Position numbers and translations under genes: made by a program. The notes beneath the pieces were generated by a model that worked only from the letters and a program-made list of their open reading frames with translations, searched no databases and was not told the origin of the DNA. A DNA stretch of 64,000 nt. Source: Rufibacter sp. LB8 (GTDB lineage Bacteria > Bacteroidota > Bacteroidia > Cytophagales > Hymenobacteraceae). Within the stretch, counting starts at the first letter, position 1, and each line of letters begins with the position of its first letter. Location: positions 868,001 to 932,000 of the forward strand of contig NZ_JADALJ010000001.1 in assembly GCF_014876185.1 (NCBI RefSeq), in the 5' to 3' direction. Below, one piece after another: positions 43,651 through 52,827 of the stretch.

Positions 43651-43693
43651 TTCCGTTTTCGGGCTCATTTTCAGAAATGAGCCCGAAAACGGA
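43651..43693 (+). repeat. dispersed palindrome, copy 19
   Basis: C:G variant with perfect core arms, TCAG centre, between the lipoprotein gene and rpe. Confidence 0.9.
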
Positions 43694-43785
43694 TTTTTGC
43701 TTTGGAAGAATCCTTCGTTTTAAAATACGCCTGCATTGGTTTTTCTGCCTAGAAAGTGTTGCTTTGTAGAAGTAAAACCCAAGCA

Positions 43786-44445
43786 ATGCCGCATCTTATT
43801 TCTCCTTCCATTCTGGCCGCCGATTTCGGGCAACTGGCCCAAGATGTTCAACTCCTCAACCGCAGCGCCGCCGACTGGATTCACGTGGATGTGATGGACG
43901 GCCGGTTTGTGCCTAACATCTCCTTCGGGTTTTCGGTGATTCAGGCCATTCAGAAGCACGCCAGTTTGCCTTTAGATGTGCATTTGATGATAGAGGAGCC
44001 GGAGAAATACATTGAGCAGTTCAGGGCCGTGGGCGCCGATACCATCACGGTACACTATGAGGCCTGTCCGCACCTGCACCGCACCATACAACAGATCAAA
44101 GCCACCGGAGCCAAGGCGGGCGTGGCCTTGAACCCGCATACGCCAGTGGTGCTGCTCCAGGATATCTTGGCGGACTTGGACATGGTGTGCCTGATGTCGG
44201 TTAACCCAGGTTTTGGCGGACAAAAATTCATTGAACATACGTATCAGAAAACACGTGCGTTAAAGGAGATGATCACGGCCGTGGGTTCTTCCTGCTTAAT
44301 TGAGATTGACGGTGGCGTGAACCAACAAAATGCGCCCTTGCTGCTGCAAGCCGGCGCCGATGTGCTGGTAGCCGGTTCCTTTGTTTTCTCAGCGGCAGAC
44401 CCGGTGCAGACCATTCAAGCGTTAAAAGATATTACCGTTTCCTAA
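43786..44445 (+). CDS. rpe: ribulose-phosphate 3-epimerase
   Basis: 219 residues from ATG at 43786 (the frame is open to 43756 with a TTG). TIM barrel: ISPSILAADFGQLAQD (~4-19), IHVDVMDGRFVPNISFG (~34-50) with the catalytic Asp and metal-binding His, LMSVNPGFGGQKFIE (~135-149) and LIEIDGGVNQQNAP (~170-183) with the second catalytic Asp. It interconverts ribulose-5-P and xylulose-5-P in the pentose phosphate pathway. It is 2 bases from the TonB-receptor gene downstream. Confidence 0.93.
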   Translation: MPHLISPSILAADFGQLAQDVQLLNRSAADWIHVDVMDGRFVPNISFGFSVIQAIQKHASLPLDVHLMIEEPEKYIEQFRAVGADTITVHYEACPHLHRTIQQIKATGAKAGVALNPHTPVVLLQDILADLDMVCLMSVNPGFGGQKFIEHTYQKTRALKEMITAVGSSCLIEIDGGVNQQNAPLLLQAGADVLVAGSFVFSAADPVQTIQALKDITVS

Positions 44446-44447
44446 AC

Positions 44448-46901
44448 ATGCACAAAAAGGGCTGGTGGTGGGTGCTTTTGCTTTTCATGAACACCGGTGC
44501 CTGGGCACAGGCGGTGTACGTGCAGGGCATTGTCTCTGATCAGCAACAAAATCCTTTGGTAGGCGCCACCGTGCTGGTGCAGGAAACCCAGACTTCCACG
44601 GCCTCAGATGCCCGTGGCAGGTTTCAAGTAAGACTGGAAAAGGCAGGCACTTACACGTTATCTGTCAGATATATAGGCTACCAACCTTACTTACAACAAC
44701 TTTCTCTGGTGGCCGGGGAGACCCGTTTTGTGCGGGTGGAACTAACCCAGAACGAAGGGAAGATCCAGGAAATTACGGTACGCGGGAAAAACCCCAATGA
44801 CACCCGCCAGGAAGTCAGCATCACCCGCCTGGATCCTCGCCTCACGCAAACCTTGCCCGCGCCTTTCCAGGAATTCAATAAAATTCTGTTGACGTTGCCG
44901 GGCGTTTCCAATAACAATGAACTCAGCTCCAGCTACTCGGTGCGCGGGGGAAGTTATGACGAAAACCTGGTGTATGTAAACGGCATTGAGGTCTACCGGC
45001 CTTTCTTAAACATCTCGGGCCAGCAGGAGGGCCTGAGCTTTGTCAACCCAGACTTGGTAGAAGACGTGACCTTTTCCTCCGGCGGCTGGCAACCCAAATA
45101 CGGCGACAAACTATCATCGGTCCTAGACATTCAGTACCGCACGCCCACCAAATTTGCAGGCACCGTGTCTGGTGGTTTAACGGGTGGCTCTGTACACGCC
45201 GAAGGCACCGCCGCCCAAGGCCGCTTCGGGTTTCTGCTGGGTGCCCGGCACAAGAACGCCGCTTATATTCTGAGCAGCCTGGAAGTGGAAGGCGATTATC
45301 GGCCTAAGTTCACTGATGTGCAGACGTATCTTACGTATGATCTGTCTTCCAAAGAACACCGCGCCACCGGGTTGCCCGCTAAAACGCAGCTGAGTTTTCT
45401 GGGGAACATCGCGCAGAATGATTACCAGGTGCGGCCCGAGACCCGGGAAACCACCTTCGGGACCCAGTTTCAGGCCTTGCGCCTGATTGTAGGCTATGAC
45501 GGGCAAGAGCAGATGCGTTATACCACCTACCAGGGCGGGCTAAGGCTGCAGCATGAATTCAAACCCAACCTCACCTCAGAAATTATCTATTCCAGCCTTT
45601 ACAGCCAGGAGCGCGAATACCGTGATCTGGAAGCAGGCTACCGTTTCTGTGACATCTTGCCCACGCCGGGCGTGTCGCCGTTTAACCGTTGCGCCGGGGA
45701 GCGGGGCGTAGGCACCAAATTTGAATATTCCCGTAACCGCCTCAGGGCTGCTTTGCAAGCGCTGGAGTTCAAGACCAACTGGCAAGTTTCCGGAAGAAGC
45801 GAAATCAGCGCTGGCTTGAAAATGGGCCAGGAAAGCATTCAGGACGTGATTCAGGAATATTCTTTCCAGGATTCCGCAGATTATGTATTCAACCTGCAGA
45901 CCTTGAACAGCAACCAGGACCTGACCTCCACCAGAATGCAGGGATTTGTGCAGCATCGTTTTGAGCTGGACAGCCTCAAAACGCTCACGTATGGCGTGCG
46001 GGTGCATTATTGGTCAGTGAACAAGCAGCTTTCTATTAGCCCGCGGGTGCAGTATGCGTTTCAGTTGGCTTCCTTGCCGCAATGGTCGTTTAAAATGGCT
46101 ACCGGGCTGTACGTGCAGCCGCCTTTGTACCGTGAGCTGCGTGGCCCCGAAGGCAAGCTGTATCCCGAAGTGAAAAACCAGCAGTCTTACCATTTTATTG
46201 CCGGCACCGAGTACCGTTTTAAGAAATGGGACCGTCCGTTTAAACTCACCGCCGAGGCGTATTACAAATATCTTCCTTCAGTGATTCCCTACGAGCAGGA
46301 CAACATGCGCCTGCGCTATTTGCCGCAAATTGGCGCCACGGCCTATGCGGTGGGCGTGGATGTGCGCGTGAACGGCGAGTTCATCAAAGGGGAGGAGTCT
46401 TGGTTTAGTTTGGGCATTATGCGCACCCATGAAAACCTGCAAGGCGATTCTACCGTGGCACTCAACCCCGCCACCGGCAAAGTGGAAGGGCAGGCACCCA
46501 AAGGCTATATTCCCCGGCCCACCGACCAGTTCCTGAACGCGGGCATCTTTTTTCAGGACCACCTGCCCAACAACCCTTCCATGCGCATGTACCTGAATTT
46601 GGTGTTCAGCACGGGGTTGCCTTTTGGCCCGCCGGGTGAGTTGAATTTCCGGAACGTGTTCCCGGGCCCGTCTTACAAGCGCATTGACCTGGGTTTCTCT
46701 AAACTGATCACTATGAAAGGGGCCGGTTCCTCTGCCTTCGGGCTGGAGAGTTTGTGGCTGAGTTTGGAGATTCTGAATTTGATTGCCGCCCAAAACGTGA
46801 TTTCCTACAACTACATCAAAGACTACTCGGGCATAACGTACGGCGTACCCAATTACCTCACCGGCCGCATGGTCAACTTAAGGTTTATCGCTAAGTTCTA
46901 G
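44448..46901 (+). CDS. TonB-dependent receptor
   Basis: 817 residues: signal peptide (GWWWVLLLFMNTGAWAQ), carboxypeptidase-regulatory-like domain (~24-110, VQGIVSDQQQNPLVGATVLV), plug domain (~130-245, with SSSYSVRGGSYDENLVYVNG and GGWQPKYGDKLSSVLDI), then a barrel ending VNLRFIAKF. The plug signature is complete, so active uptake is likely, with the substrate unknown. It starts two bases after rpe, suggesting one transcript that ends at the 46970 terminator. Confidence 0.85.
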   Translation: MHKKGWWWVLLLFMNTGAWAQAVYVQGIVSDQQQNPLVGATVLVQETQTSTASDARGRFQVRLEKAGTYTLSVRYIGYQPYLQQLSLVAGETRFVRVELTQNEGKIQEITVRGKNPNDTRQEVSITRLDPRLTQTLPAPFQEFNKILLTLPGVSNNNELSSSYSVRGGSYDENLVYVNGIEVYRPFLNISGQQEGLSFVNPDLVEDVTFSSGGWQPKYGDKLSSVLDIQYRTPTKFAGTVSGGLTGGSVHAEGTAAQGRFGFLLGARHKNAAYILSSLEVEGDYRPKFTDVQTYLTYDLSSKEHRATGLPAKTQLSFLGNIAQNDYQVRPETRETTFGTQFQALRLIVGYDGQEQMRYTTYQGGLRLQHEFKPNLTSEIIYSSLYSQEREYRDLEAGYRFCDILPTPGVSPFNRCAGERGVGTKFEYSRNRLRAALQALEFKTNWQVSGRSEISAGLKMGQESIQDVIQEYSFQDSADYVFNLQTLNSNQDLTSTRMQGFVQHRFELDSLKTLTYGVRVHYWSVNKQLSISPRVQYAFQLASLPQWSFKMATGLYVQPPLYRELRGPEGKLYPEVKNQQSYHFIAGTEYRFKKWDRPFKLTAEAYYKYLPSVIPYEQDNMRLRYLPQIGATAYAVGVDVRVNGEFIKGEESWFSLGIMRTHENLQGDSTVALNPATGKVEGQAPKGYIPRPTDQFLNAGIFFQDHLPNNPSMRMYLNLVFSTGLPFGPPGELNFRNVFPGPSYKRIDLGFSKLITMKGAGSSAFGLESLWLSLEILNLIAAQNVISYNYIKDYSGITYGVPNYLTGRMVNLRFIAKF

Positions 46902-46907
46902 AAAAAG

Positions 46908-46955
46908 CTTTCCGTTTTCGGCCTCATTTCCAGAAATGAGGGCGAAAACGGAAAG
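46908..46955 (+). repeat. dispersed palindrome, copy 20 (compensatory change)
   Basis: CCAG centre. One core base pair is reversed in both arms (CGGCCTC on the left, GAGGGCG on the right), restoring pairing at that position, next to one unpaired position. It lies 6 bases past the TonB-receptor stop. Confidence 0.85.
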
Positions 46956-46969
46956 ATAACTCCATAAAA

Positions 46970-47008
46970 AAAGCCCGGCACGTTCAATAGTAGAACGAGC
47001 CGGGCTTT
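46970..47008. terminator. bidirectional intrinsic terminator
   Basis: AAAGCCCGGC / GCCGGGCTTT stem extended by CGTTC/GAACG across an A/A mismatch, then T residues; between convergent genes. Confidence 0.85.
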
Positions 47009-47027
47009 CTTGTTTTCTCAATCCAAA

Positions 47028-47900
47028 TTAATTCAAATACCGCTGTTCTTTCCAGAGGATGGCGGCGTTCTCAATTTCTTTGGCGTAGGCCTGGTAAGTT
47101 TGCTGGTCTTTCTTGCCTAGTTTCTGGGCTTTTTTGTTCAGTTCCAGGGCTTGTTGGTATTCGTTTTTCTGGGCCAGCAGTTTGGCCTTGAGCCAGGTGT
47201 TATAGAAATTCTCCTCAATGCTCAAGGATTTGTTAATCCATTCCAGAGCCAGTTCATGATCCTGGTTTTGGCTGATGAGGTAATTGGTGGCCTGGGCGTA
47301 CACCGCCCAGTCAAAAGGTTTGGCGGTGGCCATGGTTTCTTTGATCAATTCCAGCGCCTGGGCGTGCGTGTCCATTCTAATGGTAATTGGCAGTTGCTTG
47401 TCGGCCCAGCGCAGGTAGAGGCGCCCGCTGGTCAGTTGCACGTCATTGAAGGAATACTGTAGTGTTTCATGGAAATCATTGGTCTGCGCCGCCATGGGAA
47501 TCCGGACTTGATCTTGCTTGGAATCATAGCCTTCGGTTCCCCAGAGGCCTTTCTGCTTGCTCAAAATCAATTGCCAGTTCACGGAGTCCTGGGGCAACAC
47601 ATACAAGGTATAAGTGCCCGCCGGTATGTTCTCCTGTGAAATGCGCACATCCCTGGAAAACGAAATGGTGGTGGCTTCATTGGCCCCGGCGCGCCACACC
47701 TGGTTGTAGGGCACCAGGTTTCCCCAGACTTTCCTGTTTTTAACGCCCGGCGCGCCGTAGTTTACGGTTACCTCGGTCACGCCAATGGTCTGGGTCACGG
47801 TGGCCCTGGGGCTCGCCTGAGGCAAGGTAAGGGTGGTTTGGGCAAACGTAAAGGTGCTGCTGAGAAAGGCTACTACAACTAAAAGCGAAAACTTATGCAT
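47028..47900 (-). CDS. DUF2911 domain protein with signal peptide
   Basis: 290 residues. Signal peptide (KFSLLVVVAFLSSTFTFAQ) then the DUF2911 domain (~25-175): LPQASPRATVTQTIGVTEVTVNYGAPGVKNRKVWG and YNQVWRAGANEATTISFS are its hallmarks. The C-terminal ~110 residues look like TPR-type helices (ALEWINKSLSIEENFYNTWLKAKLLAQ). Exported; DUF2911 has no assigned biochemical role that I know. Promoter not identified. Confidence 0.8.
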   Translation of the reverse strand: MHKFSLLVVVAFLSSTFTFAQTTLTLPQASPRATVTQTIGVTEVTVNYGAPGVKNRKVWGNLVPYNQVWRAGANEATTISFSRDVRISQENIPAGTYTLYVLPQDSVNWQLILSKQKGLWGTEGYDSKQDQVRIPMAAQTNDFHETLQYSFNDVQLTSGRLYLRWADKQLPITIRMDTHAQALELIKETMATAKPFDWAVYAQATNYLISQNQDHELALEWINKSLSIEENFYNTWLKAKLLAQKNEYQQALELNKKAQKLGKKDQQTYQAYAKEIENAAILWKEQRYLN

Positions 47901-47995
47901 AGGTCAAGTGGTTTTGAAGAAGGCCGAGCGTGTTGCTGTAACACGTGTTCCCGTATTTTTGGTTTACACGCTACCGGAAAAATGATGCCAATTTT

Positions 47996-48035
47996 GCGTT
48001 TTGGGGCTTATTTTCAGAAATGAGCCCGAAAACAG
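47996..48035 (+). repeat. dispersed palindrome, copy 21
   Basis: TCAG centre, altered left arm (GCGTTTTGGGGCTTATTTT), mostly intact right arm. It lies upstream of the his promoter. Confidence 0.8.
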
Positions 48036-48088
48036 CCGGAGCTTGGCTTTTTAAAATCACCGATGGCAAAAACATTTTACCAAACCCC

Positions 48089-48118
48089 TTGTTTCTTCAG
48101 CGTAGCACATTACCTTTG
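48089..48118 (+). promoter_or_regulatory. -33/-7 promoter of the his operon
   Basis: TTG (48089-48091), exactly 19 bases, then TACCTTTG (48111-48118). Transcription should begin near 48124, just before the leader ATG. Confidence 0.7.
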
Positions 48119-48128
48119 GCGCAAGATT

Positions 48129-48227
48129 ATGACCAACGCAAGCACCTATAGCCTCCTTTCTAACGCCACAGCCGTGGTGAACGGGGTGCATTGCCATCAT
48201 TTCCATCATTCCTCTCAGGGGGAATAA
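48129..48227 (+). CDS. hisL: His-rich leader peptide (attenuator control peptide)
   Basis: 32 residues from ATG at 48129, beginning MTNASTYSLLSNATAVV and containing HCHHFHH at residues ~21-27: five histidines in seven codons. It sits between the his promoter and hisG, where a ribosome slowed by scarce charged tRNA-His would stall. The ORF is too short for usual gene calls, but five His codons in seven is far from chance. A terminator-like hairpin at 48282-48311 lies downstream, as expected for attenuation. The gene name is by role and not by homology. Confidence 0.75.
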   Translation: MTNASTYSLLSNATAVVNGVHCHHFHHSSQGE

Positions 48228-48281
48228 TACAATCATATCGTCCTTTCTGGGGCTGGGCTCCAATCTTTACACCCGTGTTTA

Positions 48282-48311
48282 CCAACAGGTAACCTTCTGG
48301 TGGATTTTCTT
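48282..48311 (+). promoter_or_regulatory. candidate attenuator hairpin of the his leader
   Basis: CCAACAG / CTGGTGG (one mismatch) around GTAACCTT, followed by ATTTTCTT, 33 bases before hisG. Competing pairings exist: TTACC/GGTAA across the left arm, and leader-coding GGTGAACGGGGTG (starting about 48175, just before the His codons) with CACCCGTGTTTACC (48271-48284). Assigned by eye. Confidence 0.45.
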
Positions 48312-48343
48312 GTCATACTTTTCAGTATTCAATTTACTATTTC

Positions 48344-49195
48344 ATGATTAGGTTAGCCATTCAAAAATCTGGACGTTTGTCAGATGACTCCCTCAAATTG
48401 ATTCGGGAATGCGGCATCTCGTTCCTGAGCGCTTCTTCCAAACTTAAAACCGAGGCCACCAATTTCCCGCTGGAGATACTTTTTCTGCGCGATGACGACA
48501 TACCCGGCTACGTAGCCGATGGCGTGGCCGACATTGGCATTGTGGGCCAGAATGTATTGGTGGAGGAAGGTTTGCAGCACCTCACCGTGAAAAACCTGGG
48601 CTTCAGCAAATGCCGTCTTTCTCTGGCCGTTTCCAAAGGCGATGCCTACCAGGACGTGACCACGTTGCAGGGCAAAAGCATTGCCACGTCTTACCCCAAT
48701 TTATTGCGGGAATATCTGACCTCCAAAGGCGTACAAGCCGACATTCATACCATCAGCGGTTCGGTGGAAATTGCGCCCAGCATTGGCCTGGCTGATGCCG
48801 TGTGTGACATTGTTTCATCGGGCTCTACGTTGATTAGCAACGGCCTGCGCGAAGTGGAGACGGTGTTCAAATCTGAGGCGGTCTTAATTGCCAACCAAAA
48901 CCTGAGCCCCGAGAAAAACCGTTTGCTGCAGCAATTGCTGTTCAGGATGGAAGCCGTGCAGAAAGCACAGAAGTCAAAGTACGTGGTCTTGAACGCGCCC
49001 AATTCGGCTATTCCAAAGATAAAACTTTTGTTGCCGGGCATTAAATCGCCTACTATTATTCCCTTGGCCGAGGAAGGCTGGAGCTCACTGCACTCGGTGG
49101 TCAACGAAGACGATTTCTGGGATATCATCCAGAAACTAAAAGAGGCCGGCGCCGAAGGTATTCTGGTAGTTCCTATTGAAAAAATGATTGGCTAG
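48344..49195 (+). CDS. hisG: ATP phosphoribosyltransferase, long form
   Basis: 283 residues, the long HisG with a C-terminal ACT-like regulatory domain (~210-283, KYVVLNAPNSAIPKIKLLLPGIKSPTIIPL) that confers histidine feedback. First committed step: ATP + PRPP to phosphoribosyl-ATP. The catalytic domain shows IRLAIQKSGRLSDDSLKLIRECG and GVADIGIVGQNVLVEEG (~64-80), and SGSTLISNGLREV (~162-174). First structural gene of hisGDCBHAF(IE), behind the His-rich leader. Its stop is 4 bases before hisD. Confidence 0.95.
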   Translation: MIRLAIQKSGRLSDDSLKLIRECGISFLSASSKLKTEATNFPLEILFLRDDDIPGYVADGVADIGIVGQNVLVEEGLQHLTVKNLGFSKCRLSLAVSKGDAYQDVTTLQGKSIATSYPNLLREYLTSKGVQADIHTISGSVEIAPSIGLADAVCDIVSSGSTLISNGLREVETVFKSEAVLIANQNLSPEKNRLLQQLLFRMEAVQKAQKSKYVVLNAPNSAIPKIKLLLPGIKSPTIIPLAEEGWSSLHSVVNEDDFWDIIQKLKEAGAEGILVVPIEKMIG

Positions 49196-49199
49196 CCCC

Positions 49200-50492
49200 A
49201 TGAAGACCTTTTTATACCCAGAGAAGGCACAATGGGTGGCGCTTACCCAACGCCCGGTGCAACAACTGGCCCAACTGCGCGAAGGCGTGCAACAAACCTT
49301 TGACCTGGTGCGCCACCGTGGTGATGCCGCCTTGTTGGAACTAGCCGCCAAATTTGACAAAGCCACCTTGACCAGTGTGTGGGTGACTGCCTCTGAAATA
49401 GAAGCTGCTTTACCAAATGTTTCTGATGAATTGAAAGACGCTATTGAGTTAGCCTCCAGCAATATCAGTCGGTTTCATGAAGCACAGCGCGAGCCAGTTC
49501 AGCAAATTGAAACTATGCCAGGCGTGACCTGCTGGCGGAAATCGGTGGGTATTAACAAAGTAGGCTTGTACATTCCCGGAGGCTCGGCGCCCTTGTTTTC
49601 TACTCTGTTGATGTTGGGAATTCCGGCGCAGTTGGCCGGTTGTCAGGAGATCATTCTGGCCACGCCGCCCAGCGCTGACGGGTCCATCAATGCAACCATT
49701 CTGTACACGGCACACCGACTGGGCATCACGCGCATCTTAAAGTCAGGAGGGGCACAGGCCATTGCAGCGCTGGCCTTCGGGACGGAGACGGTACCGGCAG
49801 TGGACAAGATTTTTGGGCCTGGCAACCAATACGTAACCGCCGCCAAACAAATGGTGACCCAACTGGGCGTGGCCATTGACATGCCCGCCGGACCGTCAGA
49901 GGTGTTGGTGATTGCAGATGAATCGGCTGACCCAGATTTTGTAGCCGCAGACTTGCTATCGCAGGCGGAACACGGTCCAGATTCGCAGGTTGTTTTGGTC
50001 GCTATTTCAGAAACGCAGCTCATAAACGTGCAAGCCGCCGTGCAAAAACAGGTAGCCGAGTTGCCCCGTCAGGCGGTGGCCCAGCAGGCGCTGGACAACA
50101 GCCTGGGTGTGGTGTTAGCTTCCCTGGAAGAGGCCATTCAGTTCTCAAACTTGTACGCGCCGGAGCACTTGATTTTAGCCGTGGATGCTCCTGAAGCGTT
50201 AACTGAGAAAGTGACACAGGCCGGTTCGGTGTTCATGGGCCACTTCAGCCCAGAGAGCGTAGGCGATTATGCCTCAGGCACAAATCACACCTTGCCCACC
50301 AACGGCTATGCCCGCAATTACAGCGGTGTTTCTTTGGACAGCTTTGTGAAGAAAATCACGTTTCAGCAATTGACGCAGGAAGGCTTGCATCGCATTGGCC
50401 CGGCCGTGGAAACCATGGCTGCCGCTGAAGGCTTGCACGCCCATAAACATGCCGTGACCATTAGATTGCAAAAAAACACGAAAGGAAATTAG
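49200..50492 (+). CDS. hisD: histidinol dehydrogenase
   Basis: 430 residues from ATG at 49200. Zn-dependent, oxidises histidinol to histidine in two NAD+ steps. Signatures: GLYIPGGSAPLFSTLLMLGIPA (~124-145), IFGPGNQYVTAAKQMV (~205-220), MPAGPSEVLVIAD (~226-238), LLSQAEHGPDSQVVLV (~250-265, Zn ligands Gln and His) and NHTLPTNGYARNYSGVSLDSFVKK. Length is normal. 35 bases separate it from hisC. Confidence 0.95.
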   Translation: MKTFLYPEKAQWVALTQRPVQQLAQLREGVQQTFDLVRHRGDAALLELAAKFDKATLTSVWVTASEIEAALPNVSDELKDAIELASSNISRFHEAQREPVQQIETMPGVTCWRKSVGINKVGLYIPGGSAPLFSTLLMLGIPAQLAGCQEIILATPPSADGSINATILYTAHRLGITRILKSGGAQAIAALAFGTETVPAVDKIFGPGNQYVTAAKQMVTQLGVAIDMPAGPSEVLVIADESADPDFVAADLLSQAEHGPDSQVVLVAISETQLINVQAAVQKQVAELPRQAVAQQALDNSLGVVLASLEEAIQFSNLYAPEHLILAVDAPEALTEKVTQAGSVFMGHFSPESVGDYASGTNHTLPTNGYARNYSGVSLDSFVKKITFQQLTQEGLHRIGPAVETMAAAEGLHAHKHAVTIRLQKNTKGN

Positions 50493-50527
50493 CACATCGG
50501 CACCTTCAAAAATTAGCACATTAAAAA

Positions 50528-51595
50528 ATGTTTTCAATAGAGACCATCCTCCGTCCGCACCTGTTGTCTTTGAAGCCGTATTCCTCGGCGCGCGATGAGT
50601 TTGAGGGCGAAGCCAGCGTCTATTTAGACGCCAATGAGAACAATCTGGGCAGCCTGGCCGGCGGCGACGTGTACAACCGCTACCCAGACCCGTACCAGAA
50701 AACCATCAAAGAAAAACTGGCTCGGCTCAAAGGCTTGCAACCCGATCAGATTTTCATTGGAAATGGGTCAGATGAAGCCATTGACTTATTAGTACGTCTG
50801 GTCTGCGAGCCCGGCCAGGATGAAGTGCTGCTGTTGCCGCCCACGTACGGTATGTATGAGGTGAGCGCCAACATCCACAACATTGGTATTCAGCGGGTGC
50901 CCTTAGATGCCCAGTTTCAGCCTCATTTTGAGGCCATTTCCCAAAAACAGACTGAGCGCACCAAGATTCTGTTTCTGTGTTCGCCCAATAACCCTACCGG
51001 AAATATTCTGGAGCCCGCCACCGTGGAGCGGTTGATTAAAGGTTTCAAAGGAATTGTGGTGGTAGATGAGGCGTACATTGATTTCACCCAAACCCCTAGC
51101 TGGAGCACCCGCCTGGCGGAGTTTCCGAATTTGGTTGTCTTGCAGACCTTGTCTAAGGCTTGGGGTATGGCCGGTTTGCGTTTGGGAATGGCCTTTGCCT
51201 CGCCGGAAATCATTGGGTACCTCAATAAAATCAAGCCGCCTTACAACATCAACGCCGTTACGCAGGAGCTGGTGACCGCCGCGCTGGACAAAACCACTCA
51301 GCTGCAGGAAATGCTGCAGGTCATTACCAGTGAGCGGCAGCGGGTGATGGCCGCGTTTGAATCTTTGGCCCTGATAGAGAAAATATACCCATCAGACGCT
51401 AACTTCGTGCTGGTGCAGGTGCCCAATGCCAATGCTCTGTATGCGTATTTGCTGGAACGAGGCGTGGTGGTCCGGAACCGGTCCTCGCAACCTGGCTGCG
51501 CCAACTGCCTGCGCATTACCATTGGCACGCCCTCAGAGAACGACCATTTATTGGACTCTCTGCGCGCATTTGCCGCTCAAGAAGAAGTAGCCTAA
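50528..51595 (+). CDS. hisC: histidinol-phosphate aminotransferase
   Basis: 355 residues, PLP-dependent class I/II aminotransferase. YLDANENNLGS (~32-42), IGNGSDEAIDLLVRLVC (~77-93), SPNNPTGNILEP (~155-166), VVDEAYIDF (~178-186) and the PLP-lysine motif LSKAWGMAGLRLGMAF (~212-227). Converts imidazole-acetol-P to histidinol-P. The stop is 2 bases before a dispersed palindrome that separates it from hisB. Confidence 0.95.
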   Translation: MFSIETILRPHLLSLKPYSSARDEFEGEASVYLDANENNLGSLAGGDVYNRYPDPYQKTIKEKLARLKGLQPDQIFIGNGSDEAIDLLVRLVCEPGQDEVLLLPPTYGMYEVSANIHNIGIQRVPLDAQFQPHFEAISQKQTERTKILFLCSPNNPTGNILEPATVERLIKGFKGIVVVDEAYIDFTQTPSWSTRLAEFPNLVVLQTLSKAWGMAGLRLGMAFASPEIIGYLNKIKPPYNINAVTQELVTAALDKTTQLQEMLQVITSERQRVMAAFESLALIEKIYPSDANFVLVQVPNANALYAYLLERGVVVRNRSSQPGCANCLRITIGTPSENDHLLDSLRAFAAQEEVA

Positions 51596-51597
51596 AT

Positions 51598-51638
51598 GCG
51601 TTTTCGGGCTCGTTTTCAGAAATGAGCCCGAAAACGGA
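51598..51638 (+). repeat. dispersed palindrome, copy 22, inside the his operon
   Basis: C:G variant, TCAG centre, one left-arm change (GGGCTCGTTTT). It begins 2 bases after the hisC stop and interrupts the otherwise compact his operon. Confidence 0.85.
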
Positions 51639-51689
51639 AAATTTCTATGTATCTAAGAGGCGCTTGCGTCTGAATTAAAATAATAACGT

Positions 51690-51715
51690 GTACCGTGTTC
51701 TTTGCTACACGGTAC
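51690..51715. promoter_or_regulatory. inverted repeat upstream of hisB
   Basis: Perfect 9-bp arms GTACCGTGT / ACACGGTAC with an 8-base spacer, 18 bases before the hisB ATG. Could be a regulator site or an mRNA hairpin near the start. Confidence 0.4.
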
Positions 51716-51732
51716 CTGATACTAACAACCCG

Positions 51733-52827
51733 ATGAAAAAAGTCTTATTCATTGACCGCGACGGCACCATTCTGCTGGAGCCACCCACAGATTTTCAGGT
51801 AGATTCGTTTGAGAAATTCGCGTTCTACCCCAAAGTCATCCGGAACCTGTACAAGATGTACAAGGAAATGGACTACGAGTTTGTGATGGTCACCAACCAA
51901 GATGGCCTGGGCACTGACTCATACCCCGAGAACACGTTTTGGCCGTACCAGAACAAAATGATGGAGATTCTGGAAGGCGAAGGCATTCAGTTCTCGGAGA
52001 TTTTCATTGACGGTAGCTTTGATCACGAGAACAGCCCCAACCGCAAGCCGCGCCTGGGCATGCTGGGCCAATACCTAATCGAGGACTATGACATGGCCAA
52101 CTCCTACGTAATTGGTGATCGCCTGACAGATGTGGAACTGGCCAAAAACCTGGGAGCCAAAAGCATTTTGCTGCAGGCAGAAACGCACCCAGACGCCACC
52201 TTCACCAGCACAGACTGGGACGATATTTACAACTTCCTTCGGTTGCCCGCCCGCAAAGCCACCATTCAGCGCAACACCAATGAAACCCAGATCTCGGTGG
52301 AAATTAACCTGGACGGCGAAGGAAAATCTGAGATGGAAACCGGCCTGGGCTTCTTTGACCACATGCTGGACCAGCTGGCCCGCCACAGCGGCGTAGACAT
52401 GCGCATAAAAGTAGCCGGAGACCTGCACATTGACGAGCACCACACCATTGAAGACACTGCCATTGCCCTGGGAGAAGCCTTCGCGCAAGCCATCGGGGAC
52501 AAGCGCGGCATTAGCCGGTATGGGTTTTTGCTGCCCATGGATGATGCCTTGGTGCACGCGGCGCTGGATTTCTCAGGAAGGCCCTGGTTGGTCTGGGATG
52601 CCAAATTCAGCCGGGAGAAGATAGGGGACATGCCGACTGAGATGTTCATGCACTTCTTTAAATCGTTCTCAGACGCGGCCAAAGCCAACCTCAACATCAA
52701 AGCCGAAGGCGAGAACGAACACCATAAGATTGAGGCGATCTTTAAAGCCGTGGCCAAAGCCATGAAAATGGCGTTGGAACGTGACGTGAACAAGATGGAA
52801 ATTCCCAGTACCAAAGGCATTCTGTAA
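51733..52827 (+). CDS. hisB: bifunctional histidinol-phosphatase / imidazoleglycerol-phosphate dehydratase
   Basis: 364 residues from ATG at 51733 (a GTG at 51688 is in frame but falls before the inverted repeat). The N-terminal HAD phosphatase (~1-165) has [15 protein letters not shown] and [13 protein letters not shown]. The C-terminal IGPD (~170-364) has the metal-binding [17 protein letters not shown] and [16 protein letters not shown], then [21 protein letters not shown]. The fused form is like that of enterobacteria. It overlaps hisH by one base (TAATG). Confidence 0.95.
   Translation: MKKVLFIDRDGTILLEPPTDFQVDSFEKFAFYPKVIRNLYKMYKEMDYEFVMVTNQDGLGTDSYPENTFWPYQNKMMEILEGEGIQFSEIFIDGSFDHENSPNRKPRLGMLGQYLIEDYDMANSYVIGDRLTDVELAKNLGAKSILLQAETHPDATFTSTDWDDIYNFLRLPARKATIQRNTNETQISVEINLDGEGKSEMETGLGFFDHMLDQLARHSGVDMRIKVAGDLHIDEHHTIEDTAIALGEAFAQAIGDKRGISRYGFLLPMDDALVHAALDFSGRPWLVWDAKFSREKIGDMPTEMFMHFFKSFSDAAKANLNIKAEGENEHHKIEAIFKAVAKAMKMALERDVNKMEIPSTKGIL

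Noticed and set aside
51690-51715. Terminator between hisC and hisB
   Set aside because: The hairpin lacks a T-run and lies only 18 bases before the hisB start; more like a regulatory site.
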